Source: Bradyrhizobium rifense
Lineage (GTDB): Bacteria > Pseudomonadota > Alphaproteobacteria > Rhizobiales > Xanthobacteraceae
Reading direction: 5' to 3'
NCBI RefSeq assembly: GCF_008123425.1
Contig: NZ_VSSS01000049.1
Span: 1 to 58,392, forward strand
Length of the DNA stretch: 58,392 nt
Position 1 is the stretch's first letter. Each line of letters starts with the position of its first letter. A program made the position numbers and the translations under genes. This document shows, piece by piece, positions 17,822 through 26,727 of the stretch. Under the pieces are notes generated by a model. It saw nothing but the letters and a program-made list of their open reading frames with translations, was not told where the DNA came from and searched no databases.

Positions 17822-19381
17822 TCAAGAAAACGCCTTCTCCAGCGTCGCGAAGATCACCGCAAGCGACTTGTCGTGGCGGGTCACGGCCGGCACCGGGCGG
17901 TCGACCTTCATCAGTTGATAGACCGCGGTCTGTGCCGCGCGCACCGAATATTCGACGGTGAAGACGACGTCGTCAGGAATCTCGACGAACTGGCTGACAA
18001 AGGCGAGGTTCACCGAATTCGCGGGCACCGGCAACGGCCGGTCGGTGACCTTGCGCGGCATGAACATGCTGGTGATGTAGGGCATGCGGCAGGGAATGCA
18101 GGTCGCATCGTCGAACACGGCGCGGTCGAAGTTCAGATGGCCGCAGAGCTCCATCAATATGTCGGCGCCACCGCAATCCGACATCGGCTTGGCAATGAAA
18201 TTACCAAGGCGATCGGGATGCAACGCGTAGCCCCAGAATACCTGGACGTTCCTCGGTTGGCCGGCGAAGTGCGGCTGATGATAGAGCACGACCGACATCA
18301 GCCAGTTCGAATCCTTGAACGTCACCAATCCACCCGTGCCGGCTTTGTTGCCCGAAAATGCCTCCATCTGGTCGAAGAAGCGTGGGTCGCGGCACGTGAC
18401 GGTGAAGGACAGCCAGTAGGATTCGGGAATCGAGGCGTTGAAGGCAGAAGGATTGCCGAATTCGGGACGTCCCTTGGCGATCGTCTCCCAGAGCGCCCAG
18501 TCCTGGCTGTCGGCCTTGGTCAGATGCACCGGCGGCTCGGTCATCGAACCGAGGCTCGAGGCATCCGTCATCGAGCCGTTCTGGAAGAACACGAGGTCGC
18601 GGTCCTCGAGGCGGACATTGGCGGTGCGGCCATCGCGATCGAGCATGAGTTGGCGCACCCGCAACTTCTCACCTTCTTGCTCGAACGCCATGTTGGTGAC
18701 GCGGGCCCCCCGGACAAACTGCACGCGCTGCTGCTTCAGCCAGTCCTCGAGCGGCCGCACAATCGAGTCATATTGATTGTAGACTGTGCGCTTGACGCCG
18801 CCGAGCGTCTCGATGCGCGGGAATTCATTGATGAAGCGGTGCAGATAGCGCTTCAGCTCGACCGCACTGTGCCATGGCTGGAACGCGAAGGTGGTCTGCC
18901 ACATGTACCAGAAATTGGATTCGAAGAATCCCGGCGACAGCCAGTCGGTGATGCGGCTGGCACCGAGCGTCTCTTCGGAGGCCTCCGCCAGCCGCAATAG
19001 CTCGAGCCGGTCGCGGGCGGTGAAGCCCATGTGCGAGACGTCCACTTTGAAGCGGTTGCGATCAACCAGGCGTGCGCGCGAGTGCGCGGGATTCTCCGTG
19101 TTGAACGCCACAGTCTCATCGCGCACGCTGTGTCCCGGGCGTTCGAGCGAGGGAATGTCCGACAGCAGATCCCAAGTGCATTCGTAATGGTCGGTGGTGA
19201 GCATGCGCCCACCGCGCAACGAGTAGGCGCCGCTGTCGAGCAGCGCACCGTCGAGGCTGCCGCCCACCAGCGGCTGCGCTTCGTAGATCATGATGTCCCG
19301 TCCCGCGAACTTCGCGTCACGAATCAGGAATGCTGCGCCCGCGAGCGATCCGATGCCGCCGCCGATGAAATGTGCCTTCAT
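17822..19381 (-). CDS. ohyA: Oleate hydratase (MCRA family)
   Basis: FAD-containing enzyme that adds water to the cis-9 double bond of oleic and related unsaturated fatty acids, giving 10-hydroxy fatty acids. The 519-aa length is near the family norm. The N-terminal FAD motif is GGGIGSLAGAAFLIRD, followed by YEAQPLVGGSLDG. Family landmarks are SGAYSLRGGRMLTTDHYECT, MWQTTFAFQPWHSAVELKRY and RFINEFPRI. The C-terminal part (FVEIPDDVVFTVEYSVRAAQ) is also conserved. Role is probably membrane fatty-acid detoxification or modification (inference). Convergent with the upstream exported protein gene. Confidence 0.9.
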   Translation of the reverse strand: MKAHFIGGGIGSLAGAAFLIRDAKFAGRDIMIYEAQPLVGGSLDGALLDSGAYSLRGGRMLTTDHYECTWDLLSDIPSLERPGHSVRDETVAFNTENPAHSRARLVDRNRFKVDVSHMGFTARDRLELLRLAEASEETLGASRITDWLSPGFFESNFWYMWQTTFAFQPWHSAVELKRYLHRFINEFPRIETLGGVKRTVYNQYDSIVRPLEDWLKQQRVQFVRGARVTNMAFEQEGEKLRVRQLMLDRDGRTANVRLEDRDLVFFQNGSMTDASSLGSMTEPPVHLTKADSQDWALWETIAKGRPEFGNPSAFNASIPESYWLSFTVTCRDPRFFDQMEAFSGNKAGTGGLVTFKDSNWLMSVVLYHQPHFAGQPRNVQVFWGYALHPDRLGNFIAKPMSDCGGADILMELCGHLNFDRAVFDDATCIPCRMPYITSMFMPRKVTDRPLPVPANSVNLAFVSQFVEIPDDVVFTVEYSVRAAQTAVYQLMKVDRPVPAVTRHDKSLAVIFATLEKAFS

Positions 19382-19571
19382 GCCTTGCCTCGATTGCCGT
19401 CCGACTATCGGCGCGACATTGCACCGGCGAGCGACGATGAAGGTTGCGCTGGATCAAGCGCGGCCGTGGCCGTGTTTCAAATCGAAGTGAGCGCTCGCGT
19501 CTTGCGGCCAATAGGCCAGCCATGTCATGGAGTTCTCCCGCGACGGCATCGATTCCCCTCTCGGAGCCACC

Positions 19572-19919
19572 ATGACGCGCGATCGCCTGTTTTTGCTGCG
19601 CCCCAATTTCGAGGATCCGGCCTATCCGGGCCGACGCTTCTATTGCTGGCATTGCGCGCTGATCGAGGGCGTGCTCGCCTCATTTCCGGCGCTGGCCGAG
19701 AGGCTCGACGTCGAACGCATCGCCTGGCCGAAGCCGCGGCAGGAGGTGATCGCGCTGGCCGGCGAGGAGAACCAGTCGCTGCCGCTGCTCGTGCTCGCGA
19801 TTGGGGCGACCTCGCCGCACCAGACCGGCAGCCATCACGGGCGCGCCTTGATCGCCGACAAGGACGCCATCCTCGCCGCGCTGTCCGAGCGGCACGGCTT
19901 TCCCGATCCGCATCCGTGA
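19572..19919 (+). CDS. DUF3088 family protein with CWHC motif
   Basis: A 115-aa cytosolic protein beginning MTRDRLFLLRPNFEDPAYPG with a CxxC pair in FYCWHCALIEG, consistent with DUF3088 and with a thioredoxin-like fold (fold is inference). The ATG at 19572 follows GGAG at six bases; the frame continues to 19527. Function unknown. Confidence 0.8.
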   Translation: MTRDRLFLLRPNFEDPAYPGRRFYCWHCALIEGVLASFPALAERLDVERIAWPKPRQEVIALAGEENQSLPLLVLAIGATSPHQTGSHHGRALIADKDAILAALSERHGFPDPHP

Positions 19920-19933
19920 GAGGTTTCTCTGCG

Positions 19934-20021
19934 TAAGGTAGGCCAAGGTGCGAAGCGCCGTGCCCACCTTCTTGATCCCGCCGTGTGAGTGGTGGGCACG
20001 CTTCGCTTTGCCCACCCTACG
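19934..20021. repeat. Inverted pair of the GTGGGCACGC repeat
   Basis: The right arm (19992-20021) is identical to bases 1-30. The left arm (about 19934-19970) is a diverged reverse-complement copy, so the pair can fold into a hairpin in the intergenic region before the isochorismatase-like gene. Confidence 0.65.
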
Positions 20022-20119
20022 GCACCGTGTCATGCGTCGTCTCGAAACGAGGGAAGATTGACATTGCGTCGGTCAGCGATCGCCTCGCATACTCCACAAA
20101 GCTCCGGAATCCGCACGCC

Positions 20120-20695
20120 ATGCCCAATCTTCTCCCCGCCCTCATCGTCGTCGACGTCCAGCGCGCATTCGACGAATGGGAGGCGGCGGGCAAGCGGCGC
20201 AATAATCCGGATGCGGTGGCGCGCATTGTTGACCTGCTCGCGGCGTTCAGGGCGAACGGCGCGCCGATCTTCCACATCCGCCACGAAGGCACCAAGCCGA
20301 ACTCGACGTTTTTGCCCTCGCGCACCGGTTACGCCGTCAAGGACGAGGCGCGCGAGCTGGCCGGCGAGGTCGTGATCGTCAAGCGCGTCAACAGCGCCTT
20401 CATCGGTACCGACCTCGAAACGCGCCTGCGCGCAAGCGACATCGCCACACTCGTGATCTGCGGCGCCACCACCAATCATTGCGTGGAGACGACGACGCGA
20501 ATGGCCGGCAATCTCGGCTTCGACGCAAGGCTCGTGCGCGACGCAACCTGGACATTCGATCGCGTCGGCCCCGACGGCGACACGCATTCGGCCGAATCAA
20601 TTCACGCGATGACGCTGTCGAACCTGAACGGTGAATTCGCCCGCATCGTGACTGCGAACGACGTGATCAGCTCGCTCGCAGGGGTGCGACAATAA
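20120..20695 (+). CDS. Isochorismatase-family cysteine hydrolase
   Basis: A 191-aa protein with the family catalytic triad pattern: Asp in LIVVDVQRAF, Lys in VIVKRVNSAF and Cys in ICGATTNHCVETT, where the cis-peptide precedes the cysteine pocket. Such enzymes hydrolyse amides, ureides or isochorismate. The ATG at 20120 places VVDVQ at the normal distance from the N terminus; the upstream extension of the frame overlaps a repeat. Substrate unknown. Confidence 0.9.
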   Translation: MPNLLPALIVVDVQRAFDEWEAAGKRRNNPDAVARIVDLLAAFRANGAPIFHIRHEGTKPNSTFLPSRTGYAVKDEARELAGEVVIVKRVNSAFIGTDLETRLRASDIATLVICGATTNHCVETTTRMAGNLGFDARLVRDATWTFDRVGPDGDTHSAESIHAMTLSNLNGEFARIVTANDVISSLAGVRQ

Positions 20696-20806
20696 ATCTC
20701 AGCGCGTTTTCCGCGTTGATTGTCTGCGTCGTTTCGACGCCCGCACTCGCCGGAACGCGGCAAACACCCATCTGTTGTCACTCGACATCTCAACTGGAGT
20801 GATGAC

Positions 20807-21124
20807 ATGAAGTATCTCTTTGTCGCGATGGCCATCGGTGCTGTGGCACTCACCGCGTCCACGGCCAACGCGGCTGGCGGCGGCAAGGCCAAGCCCGACG
20901 CGCAAATTGGCCAGTCAACCGACATCAGCGCGCAGCACAGGCACCGCCATTACGGCCATCGTCATCACCGCTGGTACCCTCACCACGGCGGCTACTACCG
21001 TCCGCACTATCGCAGCTACGGCTACTATCCACGGCACCAGGGCTATTACGGCGGCGGGCCGTACGGTTACTATGGTGGCGGCGGCCCCGGCGTGACGTTC
21101 GGCTTCAGCGGCAATCGCTGGTGA
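20807..21124 (+). CDS. Small exported Gly/His/Tyr-rich protein
   Basis: A 105-aa product with a signal peptide (MKYLFVAMAIGAVALTASTA, cleaved near NAA). The mature segment is extraordinarily rich in His, Tyr, Gly and Arg (HRHRHYGHRHHRWYPHHGGY, then PYGYYGGGGPG). It could bind metals or be a surface structural peptide (inference). GGAG lies eight bases before the ATG, and a terminator follows directly. No catalytic domain. Confidence 0.78.
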   Translation: MKYLFVAMAIGAVALTASTANAAGGGKAKPDAQIGQSTDISAQHRHRHYGHRHHRWYPHHGGYYRPHYRSYGYYPRHQGYYGGGPYGYYGGGGPGVTFGFSGNRW

Positions 21125-21131
21125 GCCCAGA

Positions 21132-21155
21132 GGCCCGCAGAGATGCGGGCCTTTC
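21132..21155 (+). terminator. Rho-independent terminator
   Basis: GGCCCGCA and TGCGGGCC form a strong stem with a short loop, followed by TTTC. It sits seven bases after the stop of the Gly/His/Tyr-rich protein and faces the convergent amine oxidase gene. Confidence 0.8.
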
Positions 21156-22424
21156 TCAACCCTGCAAGATGAGGCGAGCCGTCTCCCGGCCGCTCGCGAG
21201 CGCAGCCTCGACCGTTCCCATGTCGCGGCCGCGATAGAGCGCCTCGCCGGAGAACAGCACGGGGCCATCGGCGCGCGCGAGAATTTCCTGCGCAGCCCGC
21301 GTCTGCGGCGTCGCCCACGAATAGGCACCGCGGGCAAAGCGATCATGCGCCCAGTTGGCGGCTTCCGACGCCACGAGGTCGCGTACGAGATCATCGCGTG
21401 ACAGGCTGAAGATCGTGGCGAGCGAATCGATGCCGGCGTCGATCAGCCCTTGGGAATCAAGATGCGACAGCTCTGCCGTGCGCGGCCCGCCGAACCAGCC
21501 AGTCAGCACGGGATGCTCGGATGGATTCTGCGTCCACCACACCGGGATCGTCTCATCCGACAGCAGGAAGGTGAGATCAGCGAGATCCGCCGCCCTGTCG
21601 CGCCACCATGGCCGGCTGAAGCGCAACAGGATCTTGATGACATTGCCGAAGCCGATGTCGGCTGCCGCAGCCGCCTTTTCGCGCGCGGCTTGCGGCAGCG
21701 CGATCTCGCGCAATAGCGGCAGCGGCACGGTGAGGATCACCTTGTCACAGGCGAACGTCTCGCCGCCCGCGCAACGGACCGCAACGGTGGCGCCTTCTTC
21801 GATCGCCACCACCTCACAATTGAGCCGGATCACAACGCCATGCTTGCGGCATTCGGCCGCCAGAAACGCAATCAACGCGCCGTAGCCGCCGACGACGCGC
21901 CCCTGCGTGTGAAGTCCGCCCTCCATCCACTCCTCACGCAAGGCCAGCGTCGAGGCGCGCTCGGGGTCGGCGGCGTCGTAGCCTTCGACCATCCGTTCGA
22001 TCGTGTGCCGCATCTGCCCATATTTGTCGCCTGCAAAATGTCGGCGCAGGAACTCGGCGACGGTGAGGTCGTCCTTCAGGTCCCTCAGCGCCGCATGAAG
22101 CTCGGCCTCATGGGGATTGTCCCGGCCCTCACGCGAGAGTTTTGTGCCGTCAAAGCTCCGTTGCGTGCCCTCGATGGCCTGCACCGACAGCCCCGCCTTG
22201 CTCAGCAGATCGCGCGTGACCGGCGCCTCGCCATGAACGAACTCGGCGCCGCCGTCGGCGGGATAGCCGAACTCCGATGCCGGCAGCGGATGGATGCGTC
22301 CGCCGCAGCGGTCGCGCGCCTCCAGGATCGTGACCCGTTTGGCGGCGCGCGCAAGCTCGCGCGCCGCCATCAGGCCGGCCGCGCCCGCGCCGACGATGAC
22401 GATATGCTCTGACGTATCAGACAT
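21156..22424 (-). CDS. Flavin monoamine oxidase-family protein
   Basis: A 422-aa FAD-dependent oxidase or dehydrogenase. The dinucleotide-binding motif is at residues 7-36 (IVIVGAGAAGLMAARELARA then ILEARDRCGGRI). The second FAD region is near the C terminus (GPVLFSGEALYRGRDMGTVE, then ALASGRETA). No signal peptide. Its start lies about ten bases after the stop of the RibD-C reductase upstream on the same strand, so the two are likely one operon. Amine substrate unknown. Confidence 0.88.
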   Translation of the reverse strand: MSDTSEHIVIVGAGAAGLMAARELARAAKRVTILEARDRCGGRIHPLPASEFGYPADGGAEFVHGEAPVTRDLLSKAGLSVQAIEGTQRSFDGTKLSREGRDNPHEAELHAALRDLKDDLTVAEFLRRHFAGDKYGQMRHTIERMVEGYDAADPERASTLALREEWMEGGLHTQGRVVGGYGALIAFLAAECRKHGVVIRLNCEVVAIEEGATVAVRCAGGETFACDKVILTVPLPLLREIALPQAAREKAAAAADIGFGNVIKILLRFSRPWWRDRAADLADLTFLLSDETIPVWWTQNPSEHPVLTGWFGGPRTAELSHLDSQGLIDAGIDSLATIFSLSRDDLVRDLVASEAANWAHDRFARGAYSWATPQTRAAQEILARADGPVLFSGEALYRGRDMGTVEAALASGRETARLILQG

Positions 22425-22433
22425 TGCCGTTGC

Positions 22434-23138
22434 TTATTGGCCCGCGGCGTCGTTCTGGATCAGGTAGCGCAGCAACAGTACGCCGCCGCCGAGCTGCCGC
22501 GTGCTCTCCAGCGTCATCGCGGTCAGCGGCGCGCGCTTGTCGCCGTCGGCGTCGGTCGAATCGAACACGAACGGGGCACCCCTGGCGCCGTCGATCGCGG
22601 GGCTGAGGATCAGGTTGAATTCGTCGATCAGGCCGGCGCGCAGGAACGCGCCATTGGCGACGCCGCCACCCTCCACCAGCAGGCGCTTGACGCCAAGCTC
22701 GCGATTGAGGATCTCGACCGCCGATGCGAGGTCGATCTCCGACTTTCCGGCGAAGATATAAGACACGCCCTCGCCGCGCAGGCCGGCGAGATGCGAATCC
22801 GGCACGCTCTCGGTGAGCACCACGACGATCGGATCGCCGCCGATGTCCGAGCGGCCCCAGCCGATCTTGCCGTGCGCGTCGAGCACCACGCCATAGGTTT
22901 TCGCATCGCGCCGCGCAAACCAGTTCTCGCGCGGGAGTTTTTCGCTCGGCGTGGCGGGATAGGGCTTGCCCTTGGCGAACTCCGAGCCGGTGACGCGGCC
23001 GATCACCCAGGCATCGCCGCCGAGCTCGTCATGGATTGTCTCGAACCAGTCGGTGCCGGCCCCCTTCGGACGCCAGCGGCTCGGATGGGTGCGGCCGTCG
23101 AGGCTCGAGTGCATCAAACAGATAACATAGGGCTTCAT
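22434..23138 (-). CDS. Dihydrofolate reductase-family protein (RibD C-terminal domain)
   Basis: A 234-aa NADPH-dependent reductase-like protein. It starts MKPYVICLMHSSLDGRTHPS, carries IGRVTGSEFAKG, and has the glycine-rich cofactor motif VKRLLVEGGGVANGAFL at about 155-171, as in RibD reductase domains. There is no deaminase domain, so it is not a complete RibD. It lies between the amine oxidase (downstream, about 10 bp) and the nitrobindin-like gene (upstream, 22 bp), probably in one operon. Confidence 0.86.
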   Translation of the reverse strand: MKPYVICLMHSSLDGRTHPSRWRPKGAGTDWFETIHDELGGDAWVIGRVTGSEFAKGKPYPATPSEKLPRENWFARRDAKTYGVVLDAHGKIGWGRSDIGGDPIVVVLTESVPDSHLAGLRGEGVSYIFAGKSEIDLASAVEILNRELGVKRLLVEGGGVANGAFLRAGLIDEFNLILSPAIDGARGAPFVFDSTDADGDKRAPLTAMTLESTRQLGGGVLLLRYLIQNDAAGQ

Positions 23139-23160
23139 GCAAATTCTCCGAACCGGCTTC

Positions 23161-23820
23161 TCAGGCCGGCTTATCGTTCTTGGCCCGATCGTTCACGATC
23201 ACCGCGAGCGGATTGAGTTTTGGCGGCGCAACCAGCTTGAGCGTGTTGCTGTCATGATGATTGAACGGCGCACCGCGGACGAACAACTCGGTCGCGATCT
23301 GATAGCTCCAGCTGCCATCGTCGTTGAAGGTGATGTCGCAGCGGTAACTGTCGGTGCGGAAGGCTTGTTCCAGGAAGTCGGTCGAGCAGATGCCGTAAGC
23401 GGTGTCGCCACGCTTCGCCGTGACGGAAATCTTTTTGTCATCTGGCTTGGCCAGGCCGGAGGCCAGCAGCACCTGCCCGCGCGGGATTGCCAGCGTCTGC
23501 ATGATCAGCCCGGTCGCGGCCTCCCACAGCCAATAGCCGACCTGGTCGTGGAAGGTGATGTCTTCCTCGGGCGTGTTGATGTGGATGTGATAGCGCAGTC
23601 CGTAAAGCAGCTGCGGCCCGTTGGCCTGCGGATCGATCGGGTCCATCCGGATGTGCTCGATGAAGGTCCGCCGCTCCGGCCCCTCCGCCTTCGGATTGAT
23701 ATCGATGCCCTTGTTCGCCTGCCAGGTGCCGGCGAGCCGGCGGAGCGGCCCGAGATTGGCAAGACTGTCGGGCGAGACGTCCTCGGGCTCGGTGAAGATG
23801 TCGGCGGGAATGGGGAGCAT
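23161..23820 (-). CDS. Nitrobindin-like haem-binding beta-barrel (FABP-like) protein
   Basis: A 219-aa cytosolic protein. The opening GPLRRLAGTWQANKGIDINP matches the THAP4/nitrobindin-like and FABP-like fold, in which the strand after LAGTW begins a ten-stranded barrel. Later segments (EHIRMDPIDPQANGPQLLYG; FHDQVGYWLWEAATGLIMQT; IPRGQVLLASG) are consistent. Family members bind haem or small hydrophobic ligands; the ligand here is not determined. First gene of a probable operon with the RibD-C reductase and amine oxidase. Confidence 0.8.
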   Translation of the reverse strand: MLPIPADIFTEPEDVSPDSLANLGPLRRLAGTWQANKGIDINPKAEGPERRTFIEHIRMDPIDPQANGPQLLYGLRYHIHINTPEEDITFHDQVGYWLWEAATGLIMQTLAIPRGQVLLASGLAKPDDKKISVTAKRGDTAYGICSTDFLEQAFRTDSYRCDITFNDDGSWSYQIATELFVRGAPFNHHDSNTLKLVAPPKLNPLAVIVNDRAKNDKPA

Positions 23821-23987
23821 GGCGACCTCGCATCGTTACGCGGAGCAGCAATAGCACAAGGGCGGCACGAATCGAGTGGAATGGAACCGGAAGATTGCCT
23901 GCGCGTTATGAGCTCTTGAGTACGAGTCCTCGATGTCAGGGCTCGAATGGGCAAGGATGCCCGTGTCACGCGTCGCGAGGGGGTCCG

Positions 23988-26084
23988 GTGCTGTCGGAGA
24001 AAGCTGTTCGGCAGTCAACTGATGTGGGCTTCCCCGCCGATGGCGGCGAGTTGGGTGCCACGATGCGTGCGCTCGACTGGTCGGACTCGCCGCTCGGCCC
24101 TCCCAGCCAATGGTCACAGGCCCTGAAAACGACGGTCAGCATGCTGCTGGCCGCGCAAGCCCAGATCGTCCTGTTCTGGGGTCCGGAATTCGTCGCGCTC
24201 TACAACGACGCCTACGCTCCCGGCATCGGCACAAAACATCCCCGCGCCCTCGGCCGGCCCGCAATCGAAAACTGGGGCGAGCTTTGGGACGATCTCGAAC
24301 CGCTGCTGGCCGGCGTGCGCAACACGAGACAGACATTCGCCGCCAAGGATCGCCCCTTCTATATCGAACGTCACGGCTACGGCGAGACCAGCTATTGGGA
24401 CGTCTCCTATTCGGCCGTGCCTGAGGATGATGGCTCGGTCGGCGGCGTGCTCTGCATCGTGTCCGACACCACCGAGCGCGTGCTCGGCGAGAGCCGGCTG
24501 CGGGCGAGCGAGGCGCGGTACAGGGAGCTGACCACGACGCTCGAGCAGCGCGTCGCCGAACGCACCACTGAGCGTCATTTGCTCGCCACCATCGTGGAGA
24601 CCACCGACGGGCAGATCCAGGCGCTCGATCTCGACTATCGCTGGCTCGCCATCAACGCATCCTGTGCGGACGCCTATCAGCGCATCTACGGCAAGCGGCC
24701 GAAGGTCGGCGATTCCCTGCACGAATTCCTGGCCGACCGGCCCGAGCATCTCGCCGCAGCCACGGCGATCTGGGGCCGCGCTCTTGCCGGCGAAGCCTTC
24801 ACCAACATCGAGGAATTCGGCGATCCCCGTTTCGATCGCCGTGTCTACGAGATGAAGTTCGAGACGCTATTTGCCCCGGACGGCAAGCGGATCGGCGCGT
24901 TCCTGACCGGGACGGACGTGACGGATCGTCTGGAGGAGCAGGCGCGGCTCGCACAGGCCGAGGAGGCGCTGCGTCAGGCCCAGAAAATGGAGGCGATGGG
25001 CCAGCTCACCGGCGGTGTCGCGCATGATTTCAACAATCTGCTGACGCCGATCGTCGGCCTGCTCGACATGTTTCAGCGCAAGGGCATCGGCGGCGAACGC
25101 GAGCATCGGCTGATCGCCGGCGCCGCCCAGGCCGCCGAGCGCGCCAAGACGCTGGTGCAGCGCCTTCTTGCTTTCGCCCGCCGGCAACCGCTTCAGGCTG
25201 TCCCCGTCAATATCAGTCGGCTCGTCACCGACATGGGCCAGCTGATCTCCAGCACGACCGGACCGCAGATCCAGGTGACGGTGGACACGCCGGAAGGGCT
25301 TCCCGAGGCCATGGCCGATCCCAACCAGATCGAGATGGCGATCCTGAACCTCAGCGTGAACGCGCGCGACGCCATGCCCGACGGCGGAAGCTTGCGCATC
25401 TCCGCCAAGGCCCGGACGATAGAGAGTGCGCACGGCTCTCAACTCGCGCCCGGCACCTATGTCTGCATCTCGGTCGCTGACAACGGCATCGGCATGAACG
25501 AGGAGACGCTGGCCCACGCCGTCGAGCCGTTCTTCTCGACCAAAGGCATCGGACAAGGCACCGGCCTCGGCCTGTCGATGGTCCACGGTCTTGCCTCCCA
25601 GCTCGGCGGCGCGCTGACGATCAAGAGCGCCGTGGGGTCGGGCACCACGGTGGAGTTGTGGCTGCCGGTCAGCCACGCCGTCGCGGGCGCGATCGATGCC
25701 GTCACGCAGCCCAAACTGCGACCACTGCCTGTCGGCACGGCACTGCTGGTGGACGACGAGCCGCTGGTGCGCATGAGCACCGCCGAGATGCTGAGCGAGC
25801 TCGGCTACAGGGTCGTCGAATCCGGCTCCGCGGAGGACGCGCTCCAGCGCGTCAAAGACGGCCTGCGGCCCAACCTGCTGATCACGGATCACCTGATGCC
25901 CGGCATGAGCGGAACGGATCTCGGGCTGGCACTGCGCAACCAATATCCGGAGCTCCAGATCCTCGTCGTCTCAGGCTACGCCAACAACGAAGGCATCACG
26001 CCGGATTTGTCGCGGCTGACAAAACCGTTCCGGAGCGATGAGCTCGCGGCGAGTTTGGCGAACCTCGCGAAGGTGGGACGGTAG
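23988..26084 (+). CDS. Hybrid sensor histidine kinase with PAS domains and receiver
   Basis: A 698-aa soluble kinase if started at the GTG at 23988 (GAGGGGG precedes it); the frame is open to 23895. Two PAS-type sensor regions come first (about residues 35-165 with FWGPEFVALYNDAYAPGIG; about 195-310). A coiled segment leads to the phosphoacceptor box GGVAHDFNNLLTP with His346. The ATPase domain follows: N box LSVNARDAMPDGG, G boxes DNGIGM and GTGLGLSMVHG. The C-terminal receiver has VDDEP and the phosphorylated Asp634 in ITDHLMPGMSG, with TKPF at the end. No transmembrane segment. The partner regulator is not in the window. Confidence 0.92.
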   Translation: MLSEKAVRQSTDVGFPADGGELGATMRALDWSDSPLGPPSQWSQALKTTVSMLLAAQAQIVLFWGPEFVALYNDAYAPGIGTKHPRALGRPAIENWGELWDDLEPLLAGVRNTRQTFAAKDRPFYIERHGYGETSYWDVSYSAVPEDDGSVGGVLCIVSDTTERVLGESRLRASEARYRELTTTLEQRVAERTTERHLLATIVETTDGQIQALDLDYRWLAINASCADAYQRIYGKRPKVGDSLHEFLADRPEHLAAATAIWGRALAGEAFTNIEEFGDPRFDRRVYEMKFETLFAPDGKRIGAFLTGTDVTDRLEEQARLAQAEEALRQAQKMEAMGQLTGGVAHDFNNLLTPIVGLLDMFQRKGIGGEREHRLIAGAAQAAERAKTLVQRLLAFARRQPLQAVPVNISRLVTDMGQLISSTTGPQIQVTVDTPEGLPEAMADPNQIEMAILNLSVNARDAMPDGGSLRISAKARTIESAHGSQLAPGTYVCISVADNGIGMNEETLAHAVEPFFSTKGIGQGTGLGLSMVHGLASQLGGALTIKSAVGSGTTVELWLPVSHAVAGAIDAVTQPKLRPLPVGTALLVDDEPLVRMSTAEMLSELGYRVVESGSAEDALQRVKDGLRPNLLITDHLMPGMSGTDLGLALRNQYPELQILVVSGYANNEGITPDLSRLTKPFRSDELAASLANLAKVGR

Positions 26085-26144
26085 GGGTAGTTAGCCCGCA
26101 TCGTTATCCCTGACCATGCTCCAAGAGCAACCGGGACCTTTTCG

Positions 26145-26162
26145 GTGTGAAACACATCACAC
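26145..26162. promoter_or_regulatory. CRP/FNR-family operator-like palindrome
   Basis: GTGTGA-AACACA-TCACAC is an exact inverted repeat and contains the canonical CRP spacing TGTGA-N6-TCACA. It lies 108 bases upstream of the first gene of the DyP/cytochrome operon. Regulation by a CRP-like protein is inferred, not shown. Confidence 0.6.
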
Positions 26163-26269
26163 GCTGTAGCTGCATTCTGCGTTAAAAGCTCGGGCGTAAA
26201 GCCAGCACTGCTGCCCGCTGCACATGAGCCATTCGCAACGGTTCCAGCTCATCCCAGGGAGGAGTTGCC

Positions 26270-26722
26270 ATGACAGTTGTATTGAAGGTTGGAAAGATCA
26301 GCGCTCTCACCGCCATTACCAAGATCGTTTCTGGTCACGCTCCGGCGCTACGTCAGACACTTCAGGGGCTCACCGCCGCAAACGGCGGTAAAATCTCGTC
26401 TCTCGGAACCATCCATATCGTGCGTTGGGTCATCTTCGATGACGACACGCGTTTATTGTTTGCGACGAATTTTGACGGCGACGTGGAAGACTATATGCGC
26501 GATTTTGCCGAGCGGGCCCCCGATGGAATCGACGCGATCTGGGGCCATTGCGAAGGATATCCGGGAGCGCGCGATTATCCAAAGCTGCGTGATTATATTC
26601 TCGGAAGCGCCATCGAAACCACCGGTTATTATTGCGCCTATCCGAACTCTACCGTCGCTGACATCAACAAGGCGCTGGATTGGAAGGCCAAGTTCGACAC
26701 GTTCCTTGACCAGATCGGTTGA
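26270..26722 (+). CDS. Unknown 150-aa protein, first gene of the DyP/cytochrome operon
   Basis: A 150-aa protein without a signal peptide, preceded by GGGAGGAG. It reads as a single alpha/beta domain: HIVRWVIFDDDTRLLFATNF gives two probable strands, GDVEDYMRDFAERAPDGID a helix, and AIWGHCEGYPGARDY a conserved-looking loop with one Cys and one His. The pattern resembles half of a ferredoxin-like dimeric alpha-beta barrel, the fold from which DyP peroxidases are also built (inference). The stop overlaps the TTG-containing start region of the peroxidase gene, so the genes are tightly linked. Function not known. Confidence 0.82.
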   Translation: MTVVLKVGKISALTAITKIVSGHAPALRQTLQGLTAANGGKISSLGTIHIVRWVIFDDDTRLLFATNFDGDVEDYMRDFAERAPDGIDAIWGHCEGYPGARDYPKLRDYILGSAIETTGYYCAYPNSTVADINKALDWKAKFDTFLDQIG

Positions 26723-26727
26723 CGGGA

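Noticed and set aside
22434..23138. Riboflavin biosynthesis gene ribD
   Set aside because: Only the reductase-like domain is present, there is no deaminase domain and no riboflavin genes nearby.
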